Shown here: in pieces, positions 40,894 through 50,085 of the stretch
How the letters are laid out: each line of letters opens with the position of its first letter
Numbering within the stretch: position 1 is the first letter of the stretch
Source of the DNA: JBCBGF01 sp038526915
GTDB lineage: Bacteria; Pseudomonadota; Alphaproteobacteria; Rhodobacterales; Rhodobacteraceae
Direction: 5' to 3'
DNA length: 64,000 bases
Assembly (NCBI GenBank): GCA_038526915.1
Contig: JBCBGF010000002.1
Coordinates: 124,001-188,000, forward strand
The notes under the pieces: generated by a model
The model's database searches: none
Told to the model about the DNA's origin: nothing
What the model saw: only the letters and a program-made list of their open reading frames with translations
Translations under genes and position numbers: made by a program

Positions 40894-42423
40894 ATGTTGT
40901 CCGTCGCTCATACCGGGTCACCACCCCTCTGCCCGGCCCCCTTCAACTTTGCGGAGCCGGTCTTGGCGTCCGCCGACGCAAATCCCGAAAAGATCGCCTT
41001 GGCCATCCTCGGCCTGTCCCGCGCCGAACGGTGGAGCTATGGGCGCCTGGCCGCGGCAATCCGCGGGGTCGCGGGCGCTTTGCAGGCGGCGGGCTACCCA
41101 CCGGGCAGCTGTGTTGTCCTGCGCCTGGGCAACGTAGTGGGGTTTCCCATTGCGTACCTCGGGGCGGTCGCCGCCGATCTTGTTCCCGTGCCCATATCGG
41201 CCCAACTGACCGCAGCTGAGGTTCAGACCGTCCTGACCCAAACCACCCCGGCCCTGGTTGTCGCCGATCCGGCGCTTCCCTTACCCGCGACCGATCTGCC
41301 AACTGTCACGCCGCAAGACTTGGCCGCGTGGTATGGCCATGCCCCCGCCGATCCCGTGCCGGGGTCGCCGAATCGGCCTGGCTACATCGTCTACACATCT
41401 GGAACGTCGGGCCAGCCGCGCGGCGTCGTGCATGCGCATCGCGCCGTCTGGGCCCGCCGCATGATGTGGGACGATTGGTACGGGCTGACAGCCGAAGACC
41501 GTTTGCTCCACGCAGGCGCGTTCAACTGGACTTACACGCTCGGCACGGGGCTTCTTGATCCCTGGGCCGCCGGCGCAACCGCGCTGATCCCCGCGCAGGG
41601 CGTGCGGTCAGACCAGCTTGGGCTCTTGCTCAGGCGCCACGATGCCACCCTCTTTGCGGCGGCCCCCGGCGTCTACCGGCAACTGCTGGCCAGGGCCCCC
41701 GACCTGCACCTGCCCAAGCTGCGCCACGGGTTGTCGGCGGGGGAAAAGCTGCCCGATGCGGTTCGGGCGGCGTGGGAAAGGGCCACATCCACCCCAATCT
41801 TTGAGGCGTTCGGGATGAGCGAATGCTCCACCTTCATCTCGGCCAGCCCGCACCGGCCCGCGCCGGAGGGGACGCTGGGATATGCGCAAACTGGCCGCCA
41901 CATTGCGGTTCTGGATGATGCGGGAGAGCCTGTTGCGCGCGGCACGCTTGGGACGCTTGCCATTCACCGGACAGATCCCGGTCTGATGCTGCGCTATGCA
42001 GGCGCGCCTGAGGAAACCGCCGCGCGGTTTGCCGGGGATTGGTTTCTGACGGGCGACCGGGTTGCCATGCGCGCCGATGGGGCCATCGAATACCACGGGC
42101 GCAACGATGACATGATGAACGCGGGCGGGTTCCGCGTCTCACCGCTTGAGGTCGAAGCGGCGCTGGCAACTTTCGATGGCGTGGCGGAGGTTGCGGCGGC
42201 GGAAGTAACGGTCAAGGCCGATACGTGCGTTATCGCAGCCTTCTATGTCAGCTCATGTGAACTGGACGGCGACGCACTTTCCCAGCATATGTCAGAGCGG
42301 TTGGCGCGATACAAATGTCCACGCCTCTTTATCCGCGTCGATGCCCTGCCCAAAAGCGCCAATGGCAAGCTCTTGCGCCGCCAGTTGCGTGAAACTTACG
42401 AGGCCGCCCATGGTCAAACTTGA
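40894..42423 (+). CDS. AMP-forming acyl/aryl-CoA ligase (benzoate-CoA ligase-like)
   Basis: 509-residue member of the ANL superfamily that activates a carboxylic acid as acyl-AMP and transfers it to CoA. The phosphate-binding loop is YIVYTSGTSGQPRGVVHAH (core TSGTSGQPRG), A5 motif FEAFGMSECSTF, A7/A8 WFLTGDRVAMRADGAIEYHGRNDDM and FRVSPLEVE, and the catalytic Lys in PKSANGKLLRR near the C-terminus. Closest in style to benzoate/aromatic-acid ligases. First gene of a four-gene operon; 14 bases overlap the next gene. Substrate not determinable from sequence. Confidence 0.9.
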   Translation: MLSVAHTGSPPLCPAPFNFAEPVLASADANPEKIALAILGLSRAERWSYGRLAAAIRGVAGALQAAGYPPGSCVVLRLGNVVGFPIAYLGAVAADLVPVPISAQLTAAEVQTVLTQTTPALVVADPALPLPATDLPTVTPQDLAAWYGHAPADPVPGSPNRPGYIVYTSGTSGQPRGVVHAHRAVWARRMMWDDWYGLTAEDRLLHAGAFNWTYTLGTGLLDPWAAGATALIPAQGVRSDQLGLLLRRHDATLFAAAPGVYRQLLARAPDLHLPKLRHGLSAGEKLPDAVRAAWERATSTPIFEAFGMSECSTFISASPHRPAPEGTLGYAQTGRHIAVLDDAGEPVARGTLGTLAIHRTDPGLMLRYAGAPEETAARFAGDWFLTGDRVAMRADGAIEYHGRNDDMMNAGGFRVSPLEVEAALATFDGVAEVAAAEVTVKADTCVIAAFYVSSCELDGDALSQHMSERLARYKCPRLFIRVDALPKSANGKLLRRQLRETYEAAHGQT

Positions 42424-43051
42424 TATCCTTTCCGACCCGATCTGCCCCTGGTGCTTGATCGGCAAGACCCAGCTTGACCGCGCGCTGGAGGACCATCCCG
42501 ATCATCCCTTTGAAATCGAGTGGCATCCCTTCCAGCTGAACCCCGATATGCCAGCGGGTGGCATGGACCGGCGCGCCTATCTTGAGGGCAAGTTCGGTGG
42601 TCGTGACCGTGCCGTTGCCGTCTACGCCCAGATTGCCCAGGCGGCGGAAGCGGCTGGGATCGAAATGGATCTGGGCGCGATCCAGCGGACCCCGAACACC
42701 CTGGACGCACACCGCCTGATCCATTGGGCGGGCCTTGAAGGGCGTCAGACGGCCATCGTGTCGGCCCTGTTCAAGGCCTACTTTCGTGAGGGTCGCGATA
42801 TCGGCGATCCTGCCGTGTTGCTGGAGATCGCCGAAGGTGCGGGGCTCGACCGGGGAATGATTGATAAACTCCTAACCTCGGACGCCGATGCAGCCGACAT
42901 TCGCGCGCGCGATGAGCATGCCCGCCAGCGTGGTGTGACCGGCGTGCCGACATTCATCGTGGGCAACCAGCATGTGGTTCCGGGCGCGCAGCCACCCGCC
43001 CTGTGGGCGCAAGTGATCGAAGGACTGACCCAGGCGGCAGGAGATGCCTGA
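42410..43051 (+). CDS. FrnE-like DsbA-family oxidoreductase
   Basis: 213-residue thioredoxin-fold protein with inserted helical domain, like FrnE. The active-site CPWC is in LSDPICPWCLIGK at about residues 12-15, and the cis-Pro region GVTGVPTFIVGNQHVVPGAQ is near the end. There is no signal peptide, so it works in the cytoplasm, where FrnE-like proteins are tied to disulfide exchange or polyketide-linked reactions. ATG 42410 lies inside the CoA-ligase tail (14-base overlap); upstream starts in that frame would overlap the ligase more. It overlaps the exporter gene by eight bases. Confidence 0.9.
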   Translation: MVKLDILSDPICPWCLIGKTQLDRALEDHPDHPFEIEWHPFQLNPDMPAGGMDRRAYLEGKFGGRDRAVAVYAQIAQAAEAAGIEMDLGAIQRTPNTLDAHRLIHWAGLEGRQTAIVSALFKAYFREGRDIGDPAVLLEIAEGAGLDRGMIDKLLTSDADAADIRARDEHARQRGVTGVPTFIVGNQHVVPGAQPPALWAQVIEGLTQAAGDA

Positions 43052-44267
43052 CAGGCTGTCCCGCCCTGAGTTTGTGGCGTTGATGGCGATGCTCTTCGCC
43101 ACGATCGCGTTTTCGCTGGATGCGATGCTGCCCGCGCTGCCCGAAATTGCCGCCGAGGTCACGCCGGATGCGCCCAACAACGCGCAACTGATCGTCACGA
43201 GTTTCGTCCTTGGCATGGGGATCGGGACCCTGTTCACCGGGCCGCTATCGGATGCGTTTGGGCGAAGGCCTGTGATCCTGGTGGGCTCCGCGCTCTACAT
43301 TCTGGGGGCGGTGCTGGCCTGGGCCGCGCCCACGTTGGAGATGATCCTTCTGGCCCGTGTCCTGCAGGGCCTCGGTGCTGCGGGTCCGCGGATCGTGGCA
43401 CTGGCAATCATTCGTGATCTCTATGCAGGCCGCCACATGGCGCAACTGATGAGCTTTGTGATGCTGATCTTCACGCTGGTCCCGGCCATGGCCCCGGCCA
43501 TCGGTGCCGGGATCATCGCAGTTGCAGGCTGGCGCAGCATTTTCGTCGCCTTCATCGTATTTTCCGTCATCACCACCATCTGGTTCGCCCTGCGCCAGTC
43601 CGAAACCCTGGCGCCGTCCAGTCGCCGGCCGTTCCAGTTGACTGTGCTGTGGTCCGGAATGGCCGAGGTCTTGTCGACCCGCCAGGTTGTACTGACGATG
43701 GTCGTTCTGTCCCTGACATTCGGGATGCTGTTCACCTTGCTGTCCAGCACCCAACCGGTTTTCGATGTGGCCTTCGGACGGGGGGCCACCTTCCACTGGT
43801 GGTTTGCGGTGATCGCGCTGATCTCTGCATCTGGCAGCCTTTTGAATGCCGCAGTGGTCCTGCGTCTGGGCATGCGGCGTGTTGTGGCCATGGCCTTGCT
43901 CGCGCAGATCACCCTGTCATCGCTGATGCTGATCCTGATGGCCGCCTTTGGCCCGACGAGCGCGCAGGCCTTTGCTGCTTATGTGGTGTGGACGACGGGT
44001 GCGTTTCTGATGGCCGGATTGACCATCGGAAACCTCAATTCCCTGGCCATGGCGCCAATGGGCCACATGGCTGGCATGACCGCGTCAATTGTCGGGTCGG
44101 TCTCCACGGTTGTGGCTGTACTGATCGCCGTGCCCGTGGGCCTCGCGTTCGACGGCACGCCCGTTCCCCTTGTCCTCGGCGTATTGATCTGCGCCGTAAT
44201 CGCATTTGCGGTAACGCGTCGGCTGGACGCCGCATCGCCCAATTCCATGGAGGATCCCCAGACATGA
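43044..44267 (+). CDS. Bcr/CflA-type MFS multidrug exporter
   Basis: 407-residue drug:H+ antiporter with about twelve helices of the 12-TMS DHA1 group. Motif A is seen as GPLSDAFGRRPVILVGS, and motif C as MLIFTLVPAMAPAIGAGI, typical of Bcr/CflA proteins, which export antibiotics, sulfonamides or small dipeptides and organic acids. Eight-base overlap with the FrnE-like gene upstream and ATGA overlap with the peroxiredoxin downstream show tight coupling. Within this operon it may export the CoA-ligase substrate or a related aromatic compound. Confidence 0.88.
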   Translation: MPDRLSRPEFVALMAMLFATIAFSLDAMLPALPEIAAEVTPDAPNNAQLIVTSFVLGMGIGTLFTGPLSDAFGRRPVILVGSALYILGAVLAWAAPTLEMILLARVLQGLGAAGPRIVALAIIRDLYAGRHMAQLMSFVMLIFTLVPAMAPAIGAGIIAVAGWRSIFVAFIVFSVITTIWFALRQSETLAPSSRRPFQLTVLWSGMAEVLSTRQVVLTMVVLSLTFGMLFTLLSSTQPVFDVAFGRGATFHWWFAVIALISASGSLLNAAVVLRLGMRRVVAMALLAQITLSSLMLILMAAFGPTSAQAFAAYVVWTTGAFLMAGLTIGNLNSLAMAPMGHMAGMTASIVGSVSTVVAVLIAVPVGLAFDGTPVPLVLGVLICAVIAFAVTRRLDAASPNSMEDPQT

Positions 44268-44824
44268 CTGATGCACACACCCCCGCCGCACTGATGCCCC
44301 GACAAAAGACACCCGCGCTGAGCGTACCCCTTCTGGGCGGTCAGACTTTTGATCTGGATACCGAAACGGCGGAACGCGGGACGGTTGTGTGTTTCTACCG
44401 GGGTCTCCATTGCCCGATCTGCGCGACATATCTCAAGGAACTGGTCCGCCTGACGCCCGAGTTCGCCAAGCGCAACGTGGCGACCGTGGCCATTTCGTCA
44501 GATGGCGCAGACCGCGCGCAAGACATGGCGGAAAAGATCGGCCCCGGTGATCTGCGCATCGGCTACGATCTGGCCCTGTCCAAGGCGCGGGAATGGGGCC
44601 TCTATATCTCCACCTCACGCGGGAAGACGTCGATTGGGATCGAGGAACCTGCCCTGTTTTCCGAGCCGGGCCTGTTCCTGGTGAACCCTGACCGGACACT
44701 CTACTACATGAGCGTGCAAACGATGCCGTTCGTCCGCCCCCATTTTTCAGAGCTTCTGTCGGCCGTCGATTTCGCGATTGAGAAGAGCTATCCCGCGCGG
44801 GGCGAATACAGCGGCGCCGTCTAG
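44264..44824 (+). CDS. Peroxiredoxin-like AhpC/TSA protein
   Basis: 186-residue thioredoxin-fold protein. The active-site region FYRGLHCPICATYLKELV has Cys-Pro-Ile-Cys, which resembles both AhpC/TSA peroxiredoxins and CxxC thioredoxin-like proteins; the usual T-x-x-C peroxiredoxin motif is replaced by L-H-C. The rest (VATVAISSDGADRAQDMA, then PGLFLVNPDRTLYYMSVQ) is typical of bacterial peroxiredoxin-like proteins. It is the last gene of the operon with the CoA ligase, FrnE-like and exporter genes, and its stop overlaps that of mfd on the other strand. It probably reduces peroxides or a thiol-linked product. Confidence 0.88.
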   Translation: MTDAHTPAALMPRQKTPALSVPLLGGQTFDLDTETAERGTVVCFYRGLHCPICATYLKELVRLTPEFAKRNVATVAISSDGADRAQDMAEKIGPGDLRIGYDLALSKAREWGLYISTSRGKTSIGIEEPALFSEPGLFLVNPDRTLYYMSVQTMPFVRPHFSELLSAVDFAIEKSYPARGEYSGAV

Positions 44825-47800
44825 GCGGGGGCCTTCGCCTTTGCTTTCGCCGCCAGATCGCGCGCGATGGCAAAGGCGCCTTTGATCTTGTCGCTGTCGC
44901 GCTTCCAATCGCGGCGGACGACGATCTTGTTGTCCTTTACCTTGGCCAGGCCGCGCTGATCCTCGATGAATTCCACCAGACCTTGCGGGTTTGCGAATTT
45001 GTCGTTGTGGAACTGGATCGTCGCGCCCTTCGGCCCGCCGTCCAGCCGCGCGATCCCGGCCTTTTTGCATTCCGCCTTGATCCGCACCACCAGAAGCAGG
45101 GTGTTCACCTCGCGCGGCAGCTTGCCAAACCGATCGATCAGTTCTGCCGCAAAGCCCTCAAGCTCGACCTTCGTGTGCAAATCCGAGAGGCGACGGTAGA
45201 GGCCTAAGCGAACGTCGAGGTCCGGCACATAGTCTTCGGGGATCAGAACCGGAACGCCCAGGTTGATGGTCGGTGCCCATTGCCCGTCGTCATCAACGAG
45301 CCCCTCCATCTCGCCCGATCGGATCTTGGCAATTGCCTCCTCCAGCATCGCCTGATACAGCTCATACCCCACCTCGCGCACATGGCCAGATTGCTCTTCC
45401 CCCACCAGATTGCCGGCCCCGCGGATGTCCAGATCCTGGCTCGCCAAGGTGAACCCTGCCCCCAGGCTGTCGAGGGAGCCCAGAACACGAAGACGCTTCT
45501 CTGCGGTGTCGGTCAGCTTCGCGCGCGGTTTGGTTGTGAGATAGGCATAGGCGCGGGCCTTCGCGCGCCCGACGCGACCGCGGATCTGATAGAGCTGTGC
45601 CAGACCAAACATGTCGGCGCGATGGATGATCATCGTGTTGGCCGTCGGGATGTCGAGACCGGATTCGATGATCGTGGTGGCCAGCAGCACGTTGTACTTG
45701 CCGTCGTAGAACGCGTTCATTCGGTCATCGAGCTCCCCAGCGGCCATCTGGCCATGGGCGACAACAAAGCTGACCTCGGGCACCTCATCGCGCAGGAATG
45801 CCTCCATCTCGGGCAGATCGGCGATGCGGGGGACGACAAAGAACGACTGTCCGCCGCGATAATGTTCGCGCAACAGCGCCTCGCGGATCGTGACCGTATC
45901 GAACTCGCTCACATAGGTGCGGATGGCCAGGCGATCGACCGGCGGCGTCCCGATAATCGAAAGATCCCGGACACCTGTGAGCGAGAGTTGAAGTGTGCGC
46001 GGGATCGGCGTCGCGGTCAGCGTCAGGACATGAACGTCTGAACGTAGCTGCTTCAACCGCTCTTTGTGCGCCACGCCGAAATGCTGTTCCTCGTCGATGA
46101 TTAGAAGGCCCAGATCCTCGAAGCGGACCTGTTTGGCCAGAACTGCGTGGGTGCCGATGACAATGTCCACCGTGCCCTGCGCCAACCCGTCACGCGTATC
46201 CTGCGCCTCTTTCGCTGGCACAAAGCGGGATAATTGGCGCACCTCCACCGGAAACCCGCGAAAGCGTTCGGCAAAGCTTTTGTAGTGCTGACGGGCCAAC
46301 AGCGTGGTCGGCGCGATGACGGCCACCTGCACCCCCGTCAGAGCGGCGACAAAGGCCGCGCGCATCGCCACCTCGGTCTTGCCAAAGCCGACATCACCGC
46401 AGACCAGCCGGTCCATCGGGGTGCCGGAACTCAGATCTTCCAGGACTTCTTCGATGGCTTTCAGTTGGTCATCGGTTTCCTGATAGGGAAAGCGCGCCGA
46501 AAATGCCTCCCACATCCCGTGGGGGGGTGACAGGATTCGGCCCTTGCGCAAGTGCCGCTCGGCCGCAACGCGGATCAACCGGTCCGCAATCTCGCGGATC
46601 CGCTCTTTCAGGCGGGCTTTCTTGGATTGCCACGCACCGCCGCCCAGCTTGTCGAGAAGGCCCTCTTCATGGCCATACCGGCTGAGCAGTTCGATGTTCT
46701 CAACCGGTAGGTACAGCCGGTCTCCGCCCGCGTATTCGAGCAGCAAACACTCATGTGCCGCCCCAAGCGCCGTCACGACCTCAAGCCCCAGATACCGCCC
46801 GACCCCGTGATCGACATGGACGATTAGATCGCCGGGGCTAAGCGTCTGATGTTCTTTCAAGAAATTCTCGGCCCGCCGTTTGCGACGGGGCGCCCGGATC
46901 AGCCTGTCGCCCAGAACATCCTGTTCGGAAATCACCGTCAGCCCGCGCCCGGTAAAGCCATGTTCTAGGGCCCAGACGATCAGATACAGCCCGCCTGCCC
47001 CGTCCGGCACATCCCGCAGATCGGCAATCAGCTTGGCATCATGGATGTCCTGATCTTCCAGCAAGCCCTGAAGGCGTTCGCGCGCCCCGTCGGAATAGCT
47101 GGCAATCACCACCTGGGATGAGGCCCGCTGCGCCTGAATATGATCGGCCAACGCCCCAAAAAGACTGATACTTTCCTGCTGGCGTTCCGGCGCAAAGTCG
47201 CGCCCGATCCGGCCGCCGGCATCGGTCACACCGGGCCCCGTTGCTTGCGGCAACGCGACAAGCTGCAGAACCCGCCGATCCGCTACAGCGGTCGTCCAGG
47301 CCTCATCATCGAGGTAGAGCAGCGCAGGCGGCGCGGGTTTGTAAACCGTGTCATGGCGGGATCGCGCGGCCAGCGCCTCTGATCGCGCGTCAAACTGATC
47401 GGCAATCGCCTCCCACCGCGCAAGACGCTGGGGTGTGGCCTGATCGTCCAGCAGGATCGACGCGTCCGGCAGATAGTCAAACAACGTCTCAAGCCGGTCA
47501 TAGAAGAAACCCAGCCAATGCTCGACACCGGCGTGCTTGCGCCCCGCACTCACCGCCTCATAGAGCGGGTCATCGGTGCCGGCAGACCCAAACTCCGCCC
47601 GGTAGGTCTGGCGGAACCGGGTGATGGCGGCGTCATCAAGGATCACTTCGCTGACGGGCGCGAGGTCGATCTGACCCAACGTTTCAGTCGTGCGCTGGCT
47701 CACCGGATCGAACCGCCGCGCACCGTCCAGAACATCGCCAAAAAGGTCCAGCCGCACCGGCCCCGTCTCGCCCGGCGGATAGATATCGATGATTCCCCCG

Positions 47801-48273
47801 CGGATCGCGTAGTCGCCGGGCTCGGTCACCGTTGGCGATTGCACAAACCCCATGCGCACCAGAAACCCACGCAGGTGATCTTCGTCGATGCGGTCGCCCA
47901 CACGAGCCGAAAACGCGGCCTGTCGCAGGACCGCGCTTTCGGGCACACGCTGTGTCGCCGCGTTCACGGTTGTCAGCACCACAAACGGGCCTGCCAGGCC
48001 TTGCGCAAGCGCCGCAAGCGTTGCCATCCGCGCGGCGGAGACATCGGCGTTTGGCGACACCCGATCATAGGGCAGACAATCCCAACCGGGAAACGTCAGC
48101 ACCGCCGCCTCTGGCGCCACAAGCCGCAAGGCCTGCGCCATCGCGGCCAGCCGTTTGTCGTCGCGGGCGACATGCACCACCGAACGCCCGGCCTCGACCT
48201 CATCCAGCACAATGCGGGCGTCAAACCCCTCGGGCGCGCCTGAAACAGTGATGTGCTGGGGGGCGTCTGACAT
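44821..48273 (-). CDS. mfd: Transcription-repair coupling factor
   Basis: 1150-residue Mfd, which removes stalled RNA polymerase and recruits UvrA to start nucleotide excision repair. The N-terminal UvrB-homology module and RNA polymerase-interaction domain (around LSPGDLIVHVDHGVGRYLGLEVV) are followed by the RecG-like helicase: Walker A GDVGFGKTEVAMRA, DEEQ box IIDEEQHFGVAHKERLK, motif III LTATPIPRTLQLSL and motif VI QIRGRVGRAKARAYAYL. The C-terminal TRCF domain (EDYVPDLDVRLGLYRRLSD) is present. Normal length. It converges with the peroxiredoxin operon; the membrane protein gene upstream lies 30 bases beyond its start. Confidence 0.97.
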   Translation of the reverse strand: MSDAPQHITVSGAPEGFDARIVLDEVEAGRSVVHVARDDKRLAAMAQALRLVAPEAAVLTFPGWDCLPYDRVSPNADVSAARMATLAALAQGLAGPFVVLTTVNAATQRVPESAVLRQAAFSARVGDRIDEDHLRGFLVRMGFVQSPTVTEPGDYAIRGGIIDIYPPGETGPVRLDLFGDVLDGARRFDPVSQRTTETLGQIDLAPVSEVILDDAAITRFRQTYRAEFGSAGTDDPLYEAVSAGRKHAGVEHWLGFFYDRLETLFDYLPDASILLDDQATPQRLARWEAIADQFDARSEALAARSRHDTVYKPAPPALLYLDDEAWTTAVADRRVLQLVALPQATGPGVTDAGGRIGRDFAPERQQESISLFGALADHIQAQRASSQVVIASYSDGARERLQGLLEDQDIHDAKLIADLRDVPDGAGGLYLIVWALEHGFTGRGLTVISEQDVLGDRLIRAPRRKRRAENFLKEHQTLSPGDLIVHVDHGVGRYLGLEVVTALGAAHECLLLEYAGGDRLYLPVENIELLSRYGHEEGLLDKLGGGAWQSKKARLKERIREIADRLIRVAAERHLRKGRILSPPHGMWEAFSARFPYQETDDQLKAIEEVLEDLSSGTPMDRLVCGDVGFGKTEVAMRAAFVAALTGVQVAVIAPTTLLARQHYKSFAERFRGFPVEVRQLSRFVPAKEAQDTRDGLAQGTVDIVIGTHAVLAKQVRFEDLGLLIIDEEQHFGVAHKERLKQLRSDVHVLTLTATPIPRTLQLSLTGVRDLSIIGTPPVDRLAIRTYVSEFDTVTIREALLREHYRGGQSFFVVPRIADLPEMEAFLRDEVPEVSFVVAHGQMAAGELDDRMNAFYDGKYNVLLATTIIESGLDIPTANTMIIHRADMFGLAQLYQIRGRVGRAKARAYAYLTTKPRAKLTDTAEKRLRVLGSLDSLGAGFTLASQDLDIRGAGNLVGEEQSGHVREVGYELYQAMLEEAIAKIRSGEMEGLVDDDGQWAPTINLGVPVLIPEDYVPDLDVRLGLYRRLSDLHTKVELEGFAAELIDRFGKLPREVNTLLLVVRIKAECKKAGIARLDGGPKGATIQFHNDKFANPQGLVEFIEDQRGLAKVKDNKIVVRRDWKRDSDKIKGAFAIARDLAAKAKAKAPA

Positions 48274-48303
48274 GGCGCTGACCTAACGGGGCGCGCGCCC
48301 GTG

Positions 48304-48834
48304 TCAACCGCCTAGGGGCCCCACGACCAGAAGATTTTGGTACATGCCCCAAAGCGCCGTGATGAAGATCGAAATCACGCCCAACCCCTGGGTGATGAAG
48401 CGATGCCGTTGCATGATCTTGCGAAGCTGCGCGCCTTGTGCGGCGGTCGCCCGGATACGCGATCCGGTATGGACATTGAGCAGGGCCACCAACGTCATGG
48501 GCATCGCGAGTAGAAACACGGCTTGGGCGAACTCCACGTCATAGCCCCATCCCAGAATGATCAGGGCCACCAATCCGCCCGTCGTCGCGGCGCTTAGCCA
48601 AATCCCAGTGTATTGAACGACATAGAAGACGCGGTTGACATTGATCCGCACCATATCGGTCAGGTCGATCTCGGCCTGCCCGCCATAGCGTCCGGCACGT
48701 TGCACCATATCGAACGGGACGCCCAGCACCCAATGGCTGGCCGTCGACCACATAACTGCCAATGCAATCCAATACCACAGGTTCGAGAAGGATCGCATGT
48801 CGATCAGCTCGAATACCGTCTGCGTCCAATCCAC
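48304..48834 (-). CDS. Rhodobacteraceae integral membrane protein of unknown function
   Basis: 176-residue membrane protein with about four helices: FSNLWYWIALAVMWSTASHWVL near the N-terminus, IWLSAATTGGLVALIILGW, AVFLLAMPMTLVALLNV, and LGVISIFITALWGMYQNLL at the end. The opening VDWTQTVFELIDMRSFSNLWYW is very conserved in Rhodobacteraceae. Some databases label this family "component of SufBCD complex"; I see nothing that supports iron-sulfur function and treat the name as unsafe. I choose GTG 48834 as start; the upstream frame overlaps the divergent hemB promoter and is not conserved. It may be co-transcribed with mfd. Confidence 0.75.
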   Translation of the reverse strand: MDWTQTVFELIDMRSFSNLWYWIALAVMWSTASHWVLGVPFDMVQRAGRYGGQAEIDLTDMVRINVNRVFYVVQYTGIWLSAATTGGLVALIILGWGYDVEFAQAVFLLAMPMTLVALLNVHTGSRIRATAAQGAQLRKIMQRHRFITQGLGVISIFITALWGMYQNLLVVGPLGG

Positions 48835-48967
48835 CCGCTTTGGTCCCGTTTTCCTTGCCCGAATGCGCGCGGAACGTACCCACGGCTTGCGGCAAACGCC
48901 ACCCTTGTGCTGGTTTACGGAACATGCCACGCGGTTTGGGCAACAGTTTCGCCGGAAAGCCAGGATC

Positions 48968-49969
48968 ATGACCATCGGCCCCTACCCCAGCACCCGGTTT
49001 CGCCGCACCCGGTCGAGCGATGCGCTGCGGCGGTTGACGCGTCAGGTCTCGCTTGGCGTGGATGATTTCATCTGGCCGGTTTTTGTGGTCGAGGGCGAGG
49101 ATACGGTGCAGCCGATCCCATCGATGCCGGGGGTGGAGCGTCTGTCGATCGACCGCGTTGTTCGCGCGGCCGAGATGGCAGCGGGCCTGGGCATTCCGGC
49201 GATCTGTCTCTTTCCCTATACTGACCCCTCCCTAAAGACCGAAGACTGTGCCGAGGCGTGGAGCCCCGAGAACCTCACCAACCGGGCAATCCGCGCGATC
49301 AAGGCCGCCGTGCCCGACATTGCAGTGATGACGGACATTGCCCTGGATCCCTATAACATCAATGGCCATGACGGCTTTGTCGTGAACGGTGAAATCCTGA
49401 ACGACGAAACGGTTGAGGCGCTGGTGAAGATGGCGCTTGCCCAGGCCGAAGCCGGCGCTGATATCCTTGGCCCCTCCGACATGATGGACGGGCGCATTGG
49501 CGCGATGCGACAGGCGTTGGAGGCGGCAGGTCACACAAACGTGGCGATCCTGTCATACGCCGCAAAATACGCCAGCGCCTTCTACGGGCCGTTTCGAGAC
49601 GCGGTGGGGGCGTCGGGTGCGCTGACGGGGGACAAGAAGACCTATCAGATGGACCCCGGTAATTCCGACGAAGCCCTGCGCCTGATTGAGCGTGATCTGA
49701 CTGAAGGGGCGGATATGGTGATGGTCAAACCCGGCATGCCCTATCTCGACATCTGCCGCCGCGTGAAAGATGCGTTCGGCGCACCGACCTATGCCTATCA
49801 AGTTTCGGGGGAGTACGCGATGCTCAAGGCCGCGGCCGCCAATGGCTGGCTCGATGGGGCGCAGGTGATGGAAGAAAGCCTGATGGCGTTTAAGCGCGCA
49901 GGCTGCGACGGTATCTTGACCTATTTCGCGCCGGAAATGGCGCGCATATTGAACGCACGCCGCGCCTAG
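48968..49969 (+). CDS. hemB: Delta-aminolevulinic acid dehydratase (porphobilinogen synthase)
   Basis: Condenses two 5-aminolevulinate molecules to porphobilinogen. The 333-residue protein has both active-site lysines, in LSYAAKYASAFYGPFRD and MVMVKPGMPYLD. The metal region reads DIALDPYNINGHDG, the aspartate type that lacks the cysteine-rich zinc site; Rhodobacter enzymes of this kind are reported not to need zinc. ATG 48968 follows AAAGCCAGGATC with AGGA nearby. It is divergent from the membrane protein gene. Heme demand also links it loosely to ctaA. Confidence 0.97.
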   Translation: MTIGPYPSTRFRRTRSSDALRRLTRQVSLGVDDFIWPVFVVEGEDTVQPIPSMPGVERLSIDRVVRAAEMAAGLGIPAICLFPYTDPSLKTEDCAEAWSPENLTNRAIRAIKAAVPDIAVMTDIALDPYNINGHDGFVVNGEILNDETVEALVKMALAQAEAGADILGPSDMMDGRIGAMRQALEAAGHTNVAILSYAAKYASAFYGPFRDAVGASGALTGDKKTYQMDPGNSDEALRLIERDLTEGADMVMVKPGMPYLDICRRVKDAFGAPTYAYQVSGEYAMLKAAAANGWLDGAQVMEESLMAFKRAGCDGILTYFAPEMARILNARRA

Positions 49970-50085
49970 CGCGCAGTTTGCGCCACAAGGGGTAATGACT
50001 CTCTTTCCCTGATCCCCTATAGATAGGGGCGAACGGCCAGATAAGGCCGTCGCATGAGGCAATCCGGCAAGATAAAGGGCTTTCA

